From Methylobacterium tarhaniae (GTDB lineage: Bacteria > Pseudomonadota > Alphaproteobacteria > Rhizobiales > Beijerinckiaceae): a DNA stretch of 42,489 bases. Below the pieces are notes generated by a model. The model did not search any database. It was not told the origin of the DNA and was given only the letters and a program-made list of their open reading frames with translations. This document shows positions 16,667 to 24,968 of the stretch, piece by piece (positions within the stretch are counted from its first letter, which is position 1; the number at the start of each line of letters is the position of its first letter). The stretch is from contig NZ_LABZ01000121.1 of assembly GCF_001043955.1 (NCBI RefSeq), positions 1-42,489 on the forward strand, read 5' to 3'. The position numbers and the translations under genes were made by a program.

Positions 16667-17329
16667 TCAGCCGCCGAGCGGCGAGGGCACCGGGGATACG
16701 CCCTGCGCCTCCGCCGCCCGCCGCTCGGCCGCCAGCGCCCGGGCGTAGGACGGCTCGGCCTTCAGGCCCTCCCAGTAGGTCCGGGCGAAGTCCGGCAGCT
16801 GCTCGCCGAGGCCCGCGAACTCGGCCAGCATCAGGGCGTAGCCGATGCTGATATCGGCGGCGGTGAAGCGGCCGGCGCAGACGAAGGGACGGTCCCCCAG
16901 CACGGTGCCGAAGCCTTTGAGCCGCGACAGGAACCAGCGCGCGTAATCCTCGACCAGGCCGGGATTGCGCCGCTCCGGCGGCTCGAACCGGCCGTAGCGC
17001 AGCACCAGGGTCTGCGGGAAGGTGAGCGTCGCCTCGCCGAAATGCAGCGCGTTGAGGTAGCGGCCGTATTCCGCCTCGTCCGGCCGCACCCCGAGCCCCC
17101 CGGCGCCGTGGCGCGCCGCCAGGTACTCGCAGATCGCCGCCGACTCGGTCATCCGCGTCTCGCCGTCCTCGAAGAGCGGGATCGTCCCGAGGGGGTTGAG
17201 GGCGAAGTAGTCCTTGGCGTGGACCCGCGGCGGGAAGGGCAGCATCGCGAGGTCGTAGGGCAGCTCCAGCGCCTCGAGGGCCCAGAGCGGCCGGAACGAG
17301 CGGGCGCCGACGCAGTGATGCAGCTTCAT
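16667..17329 (-). CDS. Glutathione S-transferase family protein
   Basis: A 220-residue GST. The N-terminal domain has KLHHCVGARSFRPLWALEAL, NPLGTIPLFEDGETRMTESAAICEYLA (cis-Pro, then the glutathione gamma-Glu contact ES). The C-terminal domain has FTAADISIGYALMLAE with the usual N-capping Asp. A Cys at position 6, rather than the Tyr or Ser of other classes, fits beta-like or Nu-like bacterial enzymes. It converges with the LysR gene (8-bp gap) and starts 10 bp after the stop of the solute-binding gene transcribed upstream of it. Confidence 0.86.
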   Translation of the reverse strand: MKLHHCVGARSFRPLWALEALELPYDLAMLPFPPRVHAKDYFALNPLGTIPLFEDGETRMTESAAICEYLAARHGAGGLGVRPDEAEYGRYLNALHFGEATLTFPQTLVLRYGRFEPPERRNPGLVEDYARWFLSRLKGFGTVLGDRPFVCAGRFTAADISIGYALMLAEFAGLGEQLPDFARTYWEGLKAEPSYARALAAERRAAEAQGVSPVPSPLGG

Positions 17330-17339
17330 CGAGGGCTCC

Positions 17340-18617
17340 TCACGGGGTCACCAGCGGGCAGTTGCCGGCCTTCAGCGGCCGGAAGGCCTGGTCGGCGGGG
17401 ATGGTCGAGACCAGCCGGTAATAGTCCCACGGGCCCTTCGACTCCGAGGGCTTCTTGACCTCGAACAGGTACATCGGGTGCGTCACCCGCCCGTCGGCCC
17501 GCACCTCGGAGCGGCCGAACAGCGGGTCCTCCGCCGGCGCCCTCCGCATCTCGGCGGTGACCTTCGCGGGATCCTTGCTGCCGGTCGCCTTCACGGCCTT
17601 GAGGTAGTGCATCGTGCCGGAATAGACGCCGGCCTGGACCATGGTCGGCATCCGGCCCTTGTGGCGCTCGGCGAAGCGGCGCGACCAGGCGCGGGTGCCG
17701 TCGTTGAGGTCCCAGTAGAAGGCTTCCGTCAGCACCAGCCCCTGCGCCACCTTCAGGCCGAGGGAATGCACGTCGCTCAGGAAGACCAGCAGGCCGGCGA
17801 GGCGCTGGCCGCCCTCCGCCACGCCGAACTCGGCGCCCTGCTTGATGGTGTTGATGGTGTCGCTGCCGGCATTCGCCAGCCCGATCACCTTGGCCTTCGA
17901 GGATTGCGCCTGGATCAGGAACGACGAGTAGTCGGTCGCCGCGACCGGGTGGCGGACCGAGCCCAGCACCTTGCCGCCGTTGCGCGCGACCACCTCCGAC
18001 ACGTCGCGCTCCAGCGCCTTGCCGAAGGCGTAGTCGGCGGTGACGAAGAACCAGGTGTCGCCGCCGCTCCTCACCATCGCGCCGCCGGTGCCGTTGGCGA
18101 GCGCCCAGGTGTCGTAGGTCCAGTGGATCGTGTTGGGCGAGCAGAGCGCCCCCGTGATCTCCGAGGCGCCGGCGCCGGAATTGATCATCAGCCGGTTCTT
18201 CTCGCGCACGATCTGGTGCACGGCGAGCGCCACCGAGGAGAACGGCACGTCGAGCACCACGTCGAGGTCGTCGCGGTCGATCCACTGGCGCACGATGCCG
18301 GCGCCGACATCCGGCTTGTTCTGGTGGTCGGCGGAGAGGACCCGGATGTCGAAATCCGGGTTCTGCGCCTTGAAGTCGGCCGCCGCCATCTCGGCCGCCA
18401 CCACCGATCCCTCGCCGGCGAGGTCCGAATAGGGCCCGGCGCGGTCGTTGAGCACCCCGAGGGTGACGCGGGTGGGGCTCGCGGCTTGGGTCTGGGCTTG
18501 TTGGGCTTGGGCTTGTTGGGCTTGGGCTTGTTGGGCTTGGCCTTGGGCGAGGGCGAAGAGGGAGGCGGCGGCGAGCGCCAGGATGCGGAATGGCCGGCGG
18601 AGCTTCGGTGTCGGCAT
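17340..18617 (-). CDS. Periplasmic solute-binding protein, LivK-type ABC transporter family
   Basis: A 425-residue type-1 periplasmic binding protein. A signal peptide (RRPFRILALAAASLFALAQG) is followed by a Gln/Ala repeat (about residues 27-43) and then the mature fold: VTLGVLNDRAGPYSDLAGEGS, VLSADHQNKPDVGAGIVRQW, DTWFFVTADYAFG. It is closely related to the protein at 34173-35405 through most of its length. Ligands of such proteins include amino acids, urea, amides and aromatic acids; none can be assigned. No permease or ATPase gene lies beside it. The start at 18617 has GGGAGGACACC upstream and keeps the signal peptide short. Confidence 0.88.
   Translation of the reverse strand: MPTPKLRRPFRILALAAASLFALAQGQAQQAQAQQAQAQQAQTQAASPTRVTLGVLNDRAGPYSDLAGEGSVVAAEMAAADFKAQNPDFDIRVLSADHQNKPDVGAGIVRQWIDRDDLDVVLDVPFSSVALAVHQIVREKNRLMINSGAGASEITGALCSPNTIHWTYDTWALANGTGGAMVRSGGDTWFFVTADYAFGKALERDVSEVVARNGGKVLGSVRHPVAATDYSSFLIQAQSSKAKVIGLANAGSDTINTIKQGAEFGVAEGGQRLAGLLVFLSDVHSLGLKVAQGLVLTEAFYWDLNDGTRAWSRRFAERHKGRMPTMVQAGVYSGTMHYLKAVKATGSKDPAKVTAEMRRAPAEDPLFGRSEVRADGRVTHPMYLFEVKKPSESKGPWDYYRLVSTIPADQAFRPLKAGNCPLVTP
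18494..18538. repeat. 15-bp tandem repeat, three perfect copies
   Basis: The unit GGGCTTGTTGGGCTT occurs three times without change, with degenerate flanks on both sides. It encodes the Gln/Ala-rich stretch right after the signal peptide of the solute-binding protein. Because 15 bp is a multiple of three, copy-number change would alter linker length without a frameshift. Confidence 0.9.
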
Positions 18618-18779
18618 GGTGTCCTCCCGGTGGTGTCGTGGCATCCGGTCGTTGGTCGCCGGATGTTCAAAAAGCGGAGATTGATTGTTGCCGATGTGAT
18701 CGGACAGCGTTGAAACCCACCGTGTCATTCCGGGCTCCGCTGCGCGGCCCCGGAATGGCGCAGTCTGGTGGGAGTAGGA

Positions 18780-20420
18780 TCATCGACTGGATTGCTCTTT
18801 CGAGCCGATCGGCTCATCCCGCTCCCTGAGCGCCCGCCGGATGATCTTGCCCGTCGCGGTCATCGGCAGTTCCTCCACGAAGGCGACGTGGCGCGGGTAT
18901 TCGTGGGCGGCGAGCCGGGTGCGCACGAAATCCTGGATCTCCCGCGCCAGGCCCGGCGTGCCCTCGACGCCGCTCTTGAGAACGATGAAGGCCTTCACCG
19001 CCTCGGTGCGGACCGGGTCCGGCACGCCGACGACGCCGCACAGGGCCACCGCGGGGTGGCGCAGCAGGCAATCCTCGATCTCGCCGGGCCCGATCCGGTA
19101 CCCGGCCGAGGTGATGACGTCGTCGTCGCGGCCGACGAACCACAGGAAGCCGTCCGGGTCGCGCCGGCCGAGATCGCCGGTGATCAGCCAGTCGCCGATG
19201 AACTTCTTCGCCGTGGCCTCCGGGTTCTGCCAGTAGCCGAGGAACATCACCGGGTCGGGCCGGCGCACCGCGATATGGCCCGTGGTGCCGTCCGGCACCT
19301 CCTGGCCCTCGCCGTCGACGATGCGCACGTCGTGGCCGGGCACCGGCTTGCCCATGGCGCCGGGTCGGGCCGGAAACAGGTCGGCACAGGACGAGACGAC
19401 GAGGTTGCACTCGGTCTGGCCGTAGAACTCGTTGATCGGCACGCCGAGCACCCGCTCGCCCCAGGCCAGCATCTCCGGCCCGAGGCTCTCGCCGCCGCTG
19501 CCGACCGAGCGGAGGTTCAGGCCCGGATAGGGCGTGGTGCGGGCCTGGCGCATCAGCTTCATGGCGGTGGGCGGCAGGAAGACGTTGCGCACCCCCTGCT
19601 CGGCCATCAGCCGGAATGCCGCCTCCGGATCGAATTTTTTCGCCCGATGCGAGACGACGGGAACGCCGTGATGCAGGGCCGGCAGCAGCACGTCGAGGAG
19701 GCCTCCGATCCAGGCCCAGTCCGCCGGGGTCCAGAACCGGTCGCCCGGCTGCGGCAGGAAGCGCTGGGGCATCTCGACCCCCGGCAGGTGGCCGAGCAGC
19801 ACCCGGTGGGCGTGGAGCGCTCCCTTCGGGTCGCCGGTGGTGCCCGAGGTGTAGATGATGACGGCCGGGTCGTCGGCGGCCGTGTCGACCGGCCTGAAGG
19901 CGTCGGAGGCCCGGTCGCAGAGGGCGTGGAAGTCCTCGGCTCCCTCCCCCTCGCCGTCGATGCAGTAGACCCGCTCCAGTTCCGGCAGCGCGTCGCGGAT
20001 CCCGGCGAGCAGCACGGCCCCGGCCCGGTCGGTCACCACCGCTTTGGCGCCGCTGTTGCCGAGGCGGTAGGCGAGCGCGTCGGGCCCGAACAGCACGAAG
20101 AGCGGGATGGTGATGAGCCCGGCCCGGAAGCCGGTGATGTGGGCGATGGCCGTCTCCGGCGATTGCGGCAGCAGCACGCCGATCCGGTCGCCGCGGGCGA
20201 GGCCGTGCGCCGCCAGCACGTTGGCGAAGCGATTCGAGAGGCGGCGCAGGTCGTCGAAGCCGTAACGCCGCACGGCGCCGTCATGGTCGAGGTGGATCAG
20301 CGCGGGCGGGTTGCCGGGGGCGTGCCGGTCGCAGACATCGGTGCCGATGTTGTAGCGGGCCGGGATCCGCCAGCGAAAATTCGCGATCAGGTCGGCGTAG
20401 CTGTCCGCGCGTTGCAGCAT
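18780..20420 (-). CDS. Acyl-CoA synthetase, AMP-forming
   Basis: A 546-residue member of the acyl/aryl-CoA ligase family. Motifs are the P-loop IIYTSGTTGDPKGALHAHR, the aromatic/adenine motif EFYGQTECN, the ATP-ribose Asp in WLITGDLGRRDPDGFLWFVGRDDDV, the hinge SAGYRIGP and the catalytic Lys in TATGKIIRR near the C-terminus. WTPADWAWIGGLLDVLLPAL resembles medium-chain and acetyl-CoA synthetase-like ligases. ATG 20420 is preferred; GTG 20432 is in frame. It is divergent from nothing close and lies between two solute-binding protein genes. Substrate not assignable, though the paa neighbours make an aromatic or fatty acid plausible. Confidence 0.88.
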   Translation of the reverse strand: MLQRADSYADLIANFRWRIPARYNIGTDVCDRHAPGNPPALIHLDHDGAVRRYGFDDLRRLSNRFANVLAAHGLARGDRIGVLLPQSPETAIAHITGFRAGLITIPLFVLFGPDALAYRLGNSGAKAVVTDRAGAVLLAGIRDALPELERVYCIDGEGEGAEDFHALCDRASDAFRPVDTAADDPAVIIYTSGTTGDPKGALHAHRVLLGHLPGVEMPQRFLPQPGDRFWTPADWAWIGGLLDVLLPALHHGVPVVSHRAKKFDPEAAFRLMAEQGVRNVFLPPTAMKLMRQARTTPYPGLNLRSVGSGGESLGPEMLAWGERVLGVPINEFYGQTECNLVVSSCADLFPARPGAMGKPVPGHDVRIVDGEGQEVPDGTTGHIAVRRPDPVMFLGYWQNPEATAKKFIGDWLITGDLGRRDPDGFLWFVGRDDDVITSAGYRIGPGEIEDCLLRHPAVALCGVVGVPDPVRTEAVKAFIVLKSGVEGTPGLAREIQDFVRTRLAAHEYPRHVAFVEELPMTATGKIIRRALRERDEPIGSKEQSSR

Positions 20421-20447
20421 CGGCGGTCCCACCCGTGTTTTTTAGGC

Positions 20448-20483
20448 GGACCGTTCGGCGGTCCTTCGATTGAAACGATCGTT
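20448..20483. promoter_or_regulatory. Two dyads upstream of the acyl-CoA synthetase gene
   Basis: GGACCG (20448-20453) and CGGTCC (20459-20464) form a dyad around 5 bp. AACGATCGTT (20474-20483) is a perfect 10-bp palindrome, the kind of core often bound by TetR-family repressors. Both lie within 65 bp of the start codon. A paaR-type TetR gene is encoded 4.5 kb away. The link is an inference. Confidence 0.4.
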
Positions 20484-20553
20484 CATTCGTTTTTGGGTGT
20501 CAACACAGGGAGCCGACGCGCGATCGCGCGAAAAGATGTCATCTCACCCACGA

Positions 20554-20672
20554 CCTCATCCTGAGGTGTGAGCGGAGCGAGCCTCGAAGGAGGGCTCCGG
20601 ATATCGCAGAGATGTCTGGAGCCCTCCTTCGAGGTCAGTCCATCTGCGATGGACTGACACCTCAGGATGAGG
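20554..20672. repeat. 119-bp multi-arm palindromic element, copy 1
   Basis: Outer arms CCTCATCCTGAGGTG (20554-20568) and its exact complement (20658-20672) enclose a long inner stem, CCTCGAAGGAGGGCTCC with AGCCCTCCTTCGAGG, and a side hairpin CAGTCCATC/GATGGACTG. The same architecture occurs at 23414-23580 with a different side hairpin. It lies between two leftward genes. No ORF is inside. Confidence 0.85.
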
Positions 20673-20717
20673 TGGAGGGAGGGATCGTTGCCAACGCGCT
20701 TGGCGCGGCCCCACCCC

Positions 20718-21875
20718 TCAATTCGTCGCCGACAACAGCTTCCACTTCCCGTTCTCGATCGTCACCATCACGCGGGCGCGGTCGTCCTGGCCCACATGGT
20801 CGGTCGGGGTCATGGTGACGACGCCGTTGGTGTAGACGACCTCCTTCAGGCCCTCGATCGCGTCGCGGAGCGCGGCGCGGAACTCGGGGGTGCCGGGCTT
20901 GGCGGTCTTGAGCGCGACCGGAATCGCGTTCGCCAGCAGCACCTCGGCGTCGTAGGCGTGGCCGCCGAAGGTCGCGAGCGAGCCTGCGCCGAACTTCGCC
21001 TCGTAGGCCTTGGTGTAGTCGAGGGCGACCTTGCGCACCGGGTTCGACTCCGGCAACTGCTCGGCCACCAGCAGGGGGCCTGCCGGCAGCACCGTGCCTT
21101 CGAGGTCCTTGCCGCCGACGCGCAGGAAGTCGGCATTCGCGACGCCGTGGGTCTGGTAGTACTTGCCGGCGTAGCCGCGCTCCTTGAGCGTCTTCTGCGG
21201 CAGGGCGGCGGGGGTACCGGAGCCGGCGATCAGCACCGCGTCGGGGCGCGCCGCCATCACCTTGAGCACCTGGCCGGTGACGCTGGTATCGGTGCGGGCG
21301 TAGCGCTCGGTGGCGGCGAGCTTGATGCCCTTGGCCTCGAGCCGCGGCGTGATCTCGGCGAGCCAGCCGTCGCCGTAGGCGTCGTTGAAGCCGATGAAGC
21401 CGACGGACTTCACGCCGGCCTTGGCCATGTGGGTGGCGATCGCCTCGGCCATCAGCGCGTCGTTCTGCGGCGCCTTGAACACCCAGCGGCGCTTGTCGTC
21501 CATCGGGGCGACGATCTTGGACGAGGCGGCGAGGCTGATCAGCGGCACCTTGGCCTCGGCCGCGACCTCGATCAGCGCCAGCGAGACCGGCGTCACCGAG
21601 GAGCCGACGATGGCGTCGACCTTGTCGTCGCTCGCGAGCTTGCGGGCATTGGCGACGCCCTTGGTGGTGTCGGTCGCGTCGTCGAGGACGATCCACTCGA
21701 CCTTCTGGCCGCCGATCTCGGTCGGCAGCAGCGTGACGGTGTTGGCCTGCGGGATGCCGAGGGACGCCGCCGGGCCGGTCTTGGCGATGGTGACGCCGAT
21801 CTTGATCGGCTGCGCCAGCACGGGGCCGGCCAGAACGGTGCCGGCGAGGGCGAGCGCCCAGACGATGCGCTTCAT
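20718..21875 (-). CDS. Periplasmic branched-chain amino acid/amide-type solute-binding protein
   Basis: A 385-residue type-1 periplasmic binding protein with a short signal peptide (WALALAGTVLAGPVLAQ). The mature part shows IKIGVTIAKTGPAASLGIPQ, a VDAIVGSSVTPVSLALIEVA strand, FIGFNDAYGDGW and a C-terminal EGLKEVVYTNGVVTMTPTDHVG. It is only distantly related to the other two binding proteins in the window. It is divergent from paaG, separated by 248 bp. In other bacteria such proteins near paa genes serve aromatic-acid uptake; that is a possibility here, and no permease is adjacent. Confidence 0.88.
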   Translation of the reverse strand: MKRIVWALALAGTVLAGPVLAQPIKIGVTIAKTGPAASLGIPQANTVTLLPTEIGGQKVEWIVLDDATDTTKGVANARKLASDDKVDAIVGSSVTPVSLALIEVAAEAKVPLISLAASSKIVAPMDDKRRWVFKAPQNDALMAEAIATHMAKAGVKSVGFIGFNDAYGDGWLAEITPRLEAKGIKLAATERYARTDTSVTGQVLKVMAARPDAVLIAGSGTPAALPQKTLKERGYAGKYYQTHGVANADFLRVGGKDLEGTVLPAGPLLVAEQLPESNPVRKVALDYTKAYEAKFGAGSLATFGGHAYDAEVLLANAIPVALKTAKPGTPEFRAALRDAIEGLKEVVYTNGVVTMTPTDHVGQDDRARVMVTIENGKWKLLSATN

Positions 21876-22018
21876 GGTGGTGTCCTCCCCTGATGCGAGC
21901 CGCGCCGGTTGTCGGGTCCGGTCGCCGGCATCGCGGGCCTCGTTGGGCCCGTCCATTCGTGCTTTGCAATCCCGCGCGGCGTCCGTCCACCCTGGCGTTC
22001 GACTAACGGACTGCGCGT

Positions 22019-22061
22019 TTGACTTCGCCCGCACAGCTTTATAATTTACCGTCCGGTTGGT
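22019..22061 (+). promoter_or_regulatory. Candidate paaG promoter with overlapping PaaR-type operator
   Basis: A TTGACT box (22019-22024) and a perfect TATAAT (22040-22045) are 15 bp apart. Immediately downstream, 22048-22061 reads ACCGTCCGGTTGGT, a dyad of form ACC-n2-CCGG-n2-GGT. That form is similar to the ACCGACCGGTCGGT-like motif I associate with TetR-type PaaR. A repressor here would block transcription start, which fits a paaR gene at the operon end. The spacer is short, so promoter strength is uncertain. Confidence 0.5.
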
Positions 22062-22123
22062 CAATAGATCGCGCCGGCGGCTCCCGAGAGGGCCGACATG
22101 GCGGGACGGGGAGGGCGCACCGA

Positions 22124-22927
22124 ATGAGCGAGACGAGCGAGACCCTGGTTCTGACGGAGCGCCACGCCGGCTACCGCGTGCTGGTCCTCAACCGGCCCGA
22201 CCGGCTCAACGCCTTCAACGAACCGCTGCACCTCGCCCTGCGCGGCGCCCTGAGCGATGCCGCCGCGGATCCGGAATGCCGGGCGCTGATCCTCACCGGC
22301 GCCGGCCGCGGCTTCTGCGCCGGCCAGGACCTCTCGGCCCGCAACTTCGCGCCGGATGTCGAGCCGGACCTCTCCCGCACCCTCGAAGAGTTCTACAATC
22401 CCCTGGTCAGGCAGATCCGCGAGCTGCCGATGCCGCTGATCTGCGCCGTCAACGGGGTGGCGGCCGGCGCCGGCGCCAGCCTCGCCTTCCACGGCGACCT
22501 CGTGCTCGCCGCGCGCTCCGCCAAGTTCCTCCAGGCCTTCGCCAAGCTCGGGCTGATCCCGGATGCCGGCGGCACCTGGCTGCTGCCGCGCCTCGCCGGC
22601 CGGGCCCGGGCCCGCGGCATGGCGCTGCTGGCCGAGCCGATCACCGCCGAGCAGGCGGAATCCTGGGGCATGATCTGGCGGGTGATCGACGACGCCGACC
22701 TGCTGGCCGAGGCCCATCGCCTCGCCGCCCAGCTCGCGCAGGCGCCGACCTACGGATTGGCGCTGATCCGCCGTGCCCTCGACGCCTCGGAGACGAACGA
22801 CCTGGATGCGCAGCTCCAGGTCGAGAGCGCGTTGCAAGGCGAGGCCGGCCGCTCACCGGATTACCGCGAGGGCGTGGCGTCCTTCCTGGAGAAGCGCCCC
22901 GCCCGCTTCACGGGGCGCAAGCGGTGA
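22124..22927 (+). CDS. paaG: Enoyl-CoA hydratase/isomerase, probable PaaG
   Basis: A 267-residue crotonase-fold protein; the usual PaaG length is about 262. It has the oxyanion segments GAGRGFCAGQDLSARN and AVNGVAAGAGASLAFHGDLVLA, and an active-site LGLIPDAGGTWLLPRLAG with Asp typical of PaaG. PaaG isomerises the ring-1,2-epoxide of phenylacetyl-CoA to the oxepin and acts again in the lower pathway. The assignment rests on context (paaI and paaK follow) plus these motifs. The start is at ATG 22124, after the promoter; upstream in-frame codons include the operator and are not used. GTGA overlap with paaI. Confidence 0.86.
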   Translation: MSETSETLVLTERHAGYRVLVLNRPDRLNAFNEPLHLALRGALSDAAADPECRALILTGAGRGFCAGQDLSARNFAPDVEPDLSRTLEEFYNPLVRQIRELPMPLICAVNGVAAGAGASLAFHGDLVLAARSAKFLQAFAKLGLIPDAGGTWLLPRLAGRARARGMALLAEPITAEQAESWGMIWRVIDDADLLAEAHRLAAQLAQAPTYGLALIRRALDASETNDLDAQLQVESALQGEAGRSPDYREGVASFLEKRPARFTGRKR

Positions 22928-23403
22928 CCGCCGAGGGCGAGAGCCTGGAGGCGGTCGCCCGCGCCTGCGCCGCCGCGATGTGGGAGGAGGACCGGGCGAG
23001 CCAGGGGCTCGGCATCTCCCTCGACCATGTCGGGCCGGGCGCGGCGGTGCTGTCGATGCGGGTGCGCGACGACATGGTGAACGGCCACGGCTCCTGCCAC
23101 GGCGGCTTCATCTTCGCGCTTGCCGATTCGGCCTTCGCCTTCGCGTGCAACGCCCACAATCAGCGGGCGGTGGCGCAGCATTGCGCCGTGACCTTCCTGC
23201 GGCCGGGGCGGCGCGGCGAGGTGCTGACGGCGCGAGCCGTCGAGCGGGTGCGCGAGGGGCGCTCCGGGATCACCGACGTGACGGTCACGGATGCGGAGGG
23301 CCGGGTGGTGGCGGAGTTCCGCGGCCACTCGCGGACCGTGCCCGGGACGGTGCTGGCGGGGGAGGGGGCGGCGGCGCTGCCTGACCGGTCGGAGCCCGGC
23401 TGA
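22924..23403 (+). CDS. paaI: Hydroxyphenylacetyl-CoA thioesterase PaaI
   Basis: A 159-residue hot-dog-fold thioesterase. The catalytic segment NGHGSCHGGFIFALADSAFAFACN carries the HGG-FxLAD motif of PaaI, and VTFLRPGRRGEVLTARA follows. The start is the GTG at 22924 overlapping the paaG stop (GTGA); the extended ORF upstream is a paaG shadow. PaaI hydrolyses ring-hydroxylated phenylacetyl-CoA derivatives and is thought to rescue CoA from dead-end products. It ends just before a large palindromic element. Confidence 0.9.
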   Translation: MTAEGESLEAVARACAAAMWEEDRASQGLGISLDHVGPGAAVLSMRVRDDMVNGHGSCHGGFIFALADSAFAFACNAHNQRAVAQHCAVTFLRPGRRGEVLTARAVERVREGRSGITDVTVTDAEGRVVAEFRGHSRTVPGTVLAGEGAAALPDRSEPG

Positions 23404-23413
23404 ATGCCGCCGT

Positions 23414-23580
23414 CCCCTCATCCCACCCGCGACCTCATCCTGAGCTGTCAGTCGATTTTCAATCGACTGACCTCGAAGGAGGGCTTCAGGGACAGCACAG
23501 GCTTCTGGAGCCCTCCTTCGAGGCTGCGCGATCTTCGATCGCCCGGCATCTCAGGATGAGGTCGCGGGTGGGATGAGGGG
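23414..23580. repeat. 167-bp multi-arm palindromic element, copy 2, with 31-bp perfect outer arms
   Basis: Positions 23414-23444 are the exact reverse complement of 23550-23580 (31 of 31). Inside, a CCTCGAAGGAGGGCT...AGCCCTCCTTCGAGG stem matches that of the copy at 20554, while the side hairpins differ: CAGTCGAT/ATCGACTG on the left and GCGATC/GATCGC on the right. It sits between paaI and paaK, inside the likely operon, and could affect read-through or mRNA stability. Confidence 0.9.
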
Positions 23581-23625
23581 GCACGCGACAGAGTCGAAGT
23601 CAAAAACATCTCAGGGAGAAGCGCC

Positions 23626-24960
23626 ATGCTCCAGATCGCCCCCCGCAAGCTCACCCGCATGGTCCCGGAAGCCTCCGAGCTCGACCGGTTCGAGACCGCC
23701 TCGCGGACCGAACTCGCCGCCTGGCAGCGGGAGAAGCTGCGCGAGACCCTGCACCACGCCTACGCCAACGTGCCGCATTACCGCGCCGCCTTCGACGCGG
23801 CCGGCGTGCATCCGCGCGACTTCCAGGATCTGCCCGACCTCGCCCGCTTCCCCTTCACCGCCAAGGCCGATTTGCGGGCGAACTATCCGTTCGGGATGTT
23901 CGCGGTGCCGCGCGAGCAGGTGGCGCGCATCCATGCCTCGTCGGGCACCACCGGCAAGCCGACGGTGGTGGGCTACACCAAGGCCGACATCGACACCTGG
24001 GCCGACGTGGTGGCCCGCTCGATCCGGGCCGCGGGCGGGCGGCCCGGGATGCTGATCCACGTCGCCTACGGCTACGGGCTGTTCACCGGCGGATTGGGCG
24101 CCCATTACGGTGCCGAGCGCCTCGGCTGCACGGTGATCCCGATGTCGGGCGGGATGACCGAGCGCCAGGTCCAGCTGATCCAGGACTTCAAGCCCGACAT
24201 CATCATGGTGACGCCGTCCTACATGCTGGCGATCCTCGACGAGTTCCGCCGCCAGGGGCTCGACCCGCGGGCCTCCTCGCTCAAGGTCGGCATCTTCGGG
24301 GCCGAGCCCTGGACCAACGCCATGCGCCAGGAGATCGAGGAGGCGTTCGACCTCCACGCCGTCGACATCTACGGCCTCTCCGAGGTGATGGGGCCGGGCG
24401 TCGCGAGCGAGTGCGTCGAGACCAAGGACGGGCTGCACATCTGGGAGGACCATTTCTATCCGGAGATCGTCGATCCGCGCACGGGTGACGTCCTGCCGGA
24501 CGGGGAGGAGGGAGAGCTGGTCTTCACCTCGCTCACCAAGCAGGCGATGCCGGTGATCCGCTACCGCACCCGCGACCTGACCCGGCTGCTGCCCGGCACC
24601 GCCCGGGCGATGCGGCGGATGGAGAAGATCACCGGCCGCTCCGACGACATGATGATCGTGCGCGGGGTCAACGTCTTCCCGAGCCAGATCGAGGAGAAGA
24701 TCCTGACGATCCCGGCCCTGTCAGCCCACTACCAGGTGGTGCTGGCCCGCGAGGGCCGGATGGACACCATGACGATCCGCGTCGAGGCTCGGCCCGAGGC
24801 GGATATCGCCGAGCTGCGGGAGGCTGCCGCCGACCGGCTCTGCCAGGCGGTGAAGGACACGATCGGCGTCACCGCGACGGTGGAGGTGCTGCCGCCGGGG
24901 GGCATCGAGCGCTCCCTCGGCAAGGCCCGCCGCGTCGTCGACCAGCGCCCCCGGGAATAG
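23626..24960 (+). CDS. paaK: Phenylacetate-CoA ligase PaaK
   Basis: A 444-residue AMP-forming ligase; the family is about 435. The phosphate loop is SSGTTGKPT (105-113) followed by VVGYTKAD; DIYGLSEVMGPGVASEC is the adenine motif; RTRDLTRLLPGT, KITGRSDDMMIVRGVNVFPSQIE and a terminal LGKARRVVD carrying the catalytic Lys complete it. It converts phenylacetate to phenylacetyl-CoA, the first step of the pathway. A good ribosome-binding site (AGGGAGAAG) precedes ATG 23626. paaR follows after 8 bp. Confidence 0.95.
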   Translation: MLQIAPRKLTRMVPEASELDRFETASRTELAAWQREKLRETLHHAYANVPHYRAAFDAAGVHPRDFQDLPDLARFPFTAKADLRANYPFGMFAVPREQVARIHASSGTTGKPTVVGYTKADIDTWADVVARSIRAAGGRPGMLIHVAYGYGLFTGGLGAHYGAERLGCTVIPMSGGMTERQVQLIQDFKPDIIMVTPSYMLAILDEFRRQGLDPRASSLKVGIFGAEPWTNAMRQEIEEAFDLHAVDIYGLSEVMGPGVASECVETKDGLHIWEDHFYPEIVDPRTGDVLPDGEEGELVFTSLTKQAMPVIRYRTRDLTRLLPGTARAMRRMEKITGRSDDMMIVRGVNVFPSQIEEKILTIPALSAHYQVVLAREGRMDTMTIRVEARPEADIAELREAAADRLCQAVKDTIGVTATVEVLPPGGIERSLGKARRVVDQRPRE

Positions 24961-24968
24961 CAACGAGC

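Noticed and set aside
18494..18538. Short tandem repeat considered as CRISPR-like
   Set aside because: Units are adjacent without spacers and lie in a coding sequence.
20421..20717. Considered an insertion-sequence end because of the inverted repeats
   Set aside because: No transposase ORF or target duplication is visible; the structure fits a palindromic repeat element.
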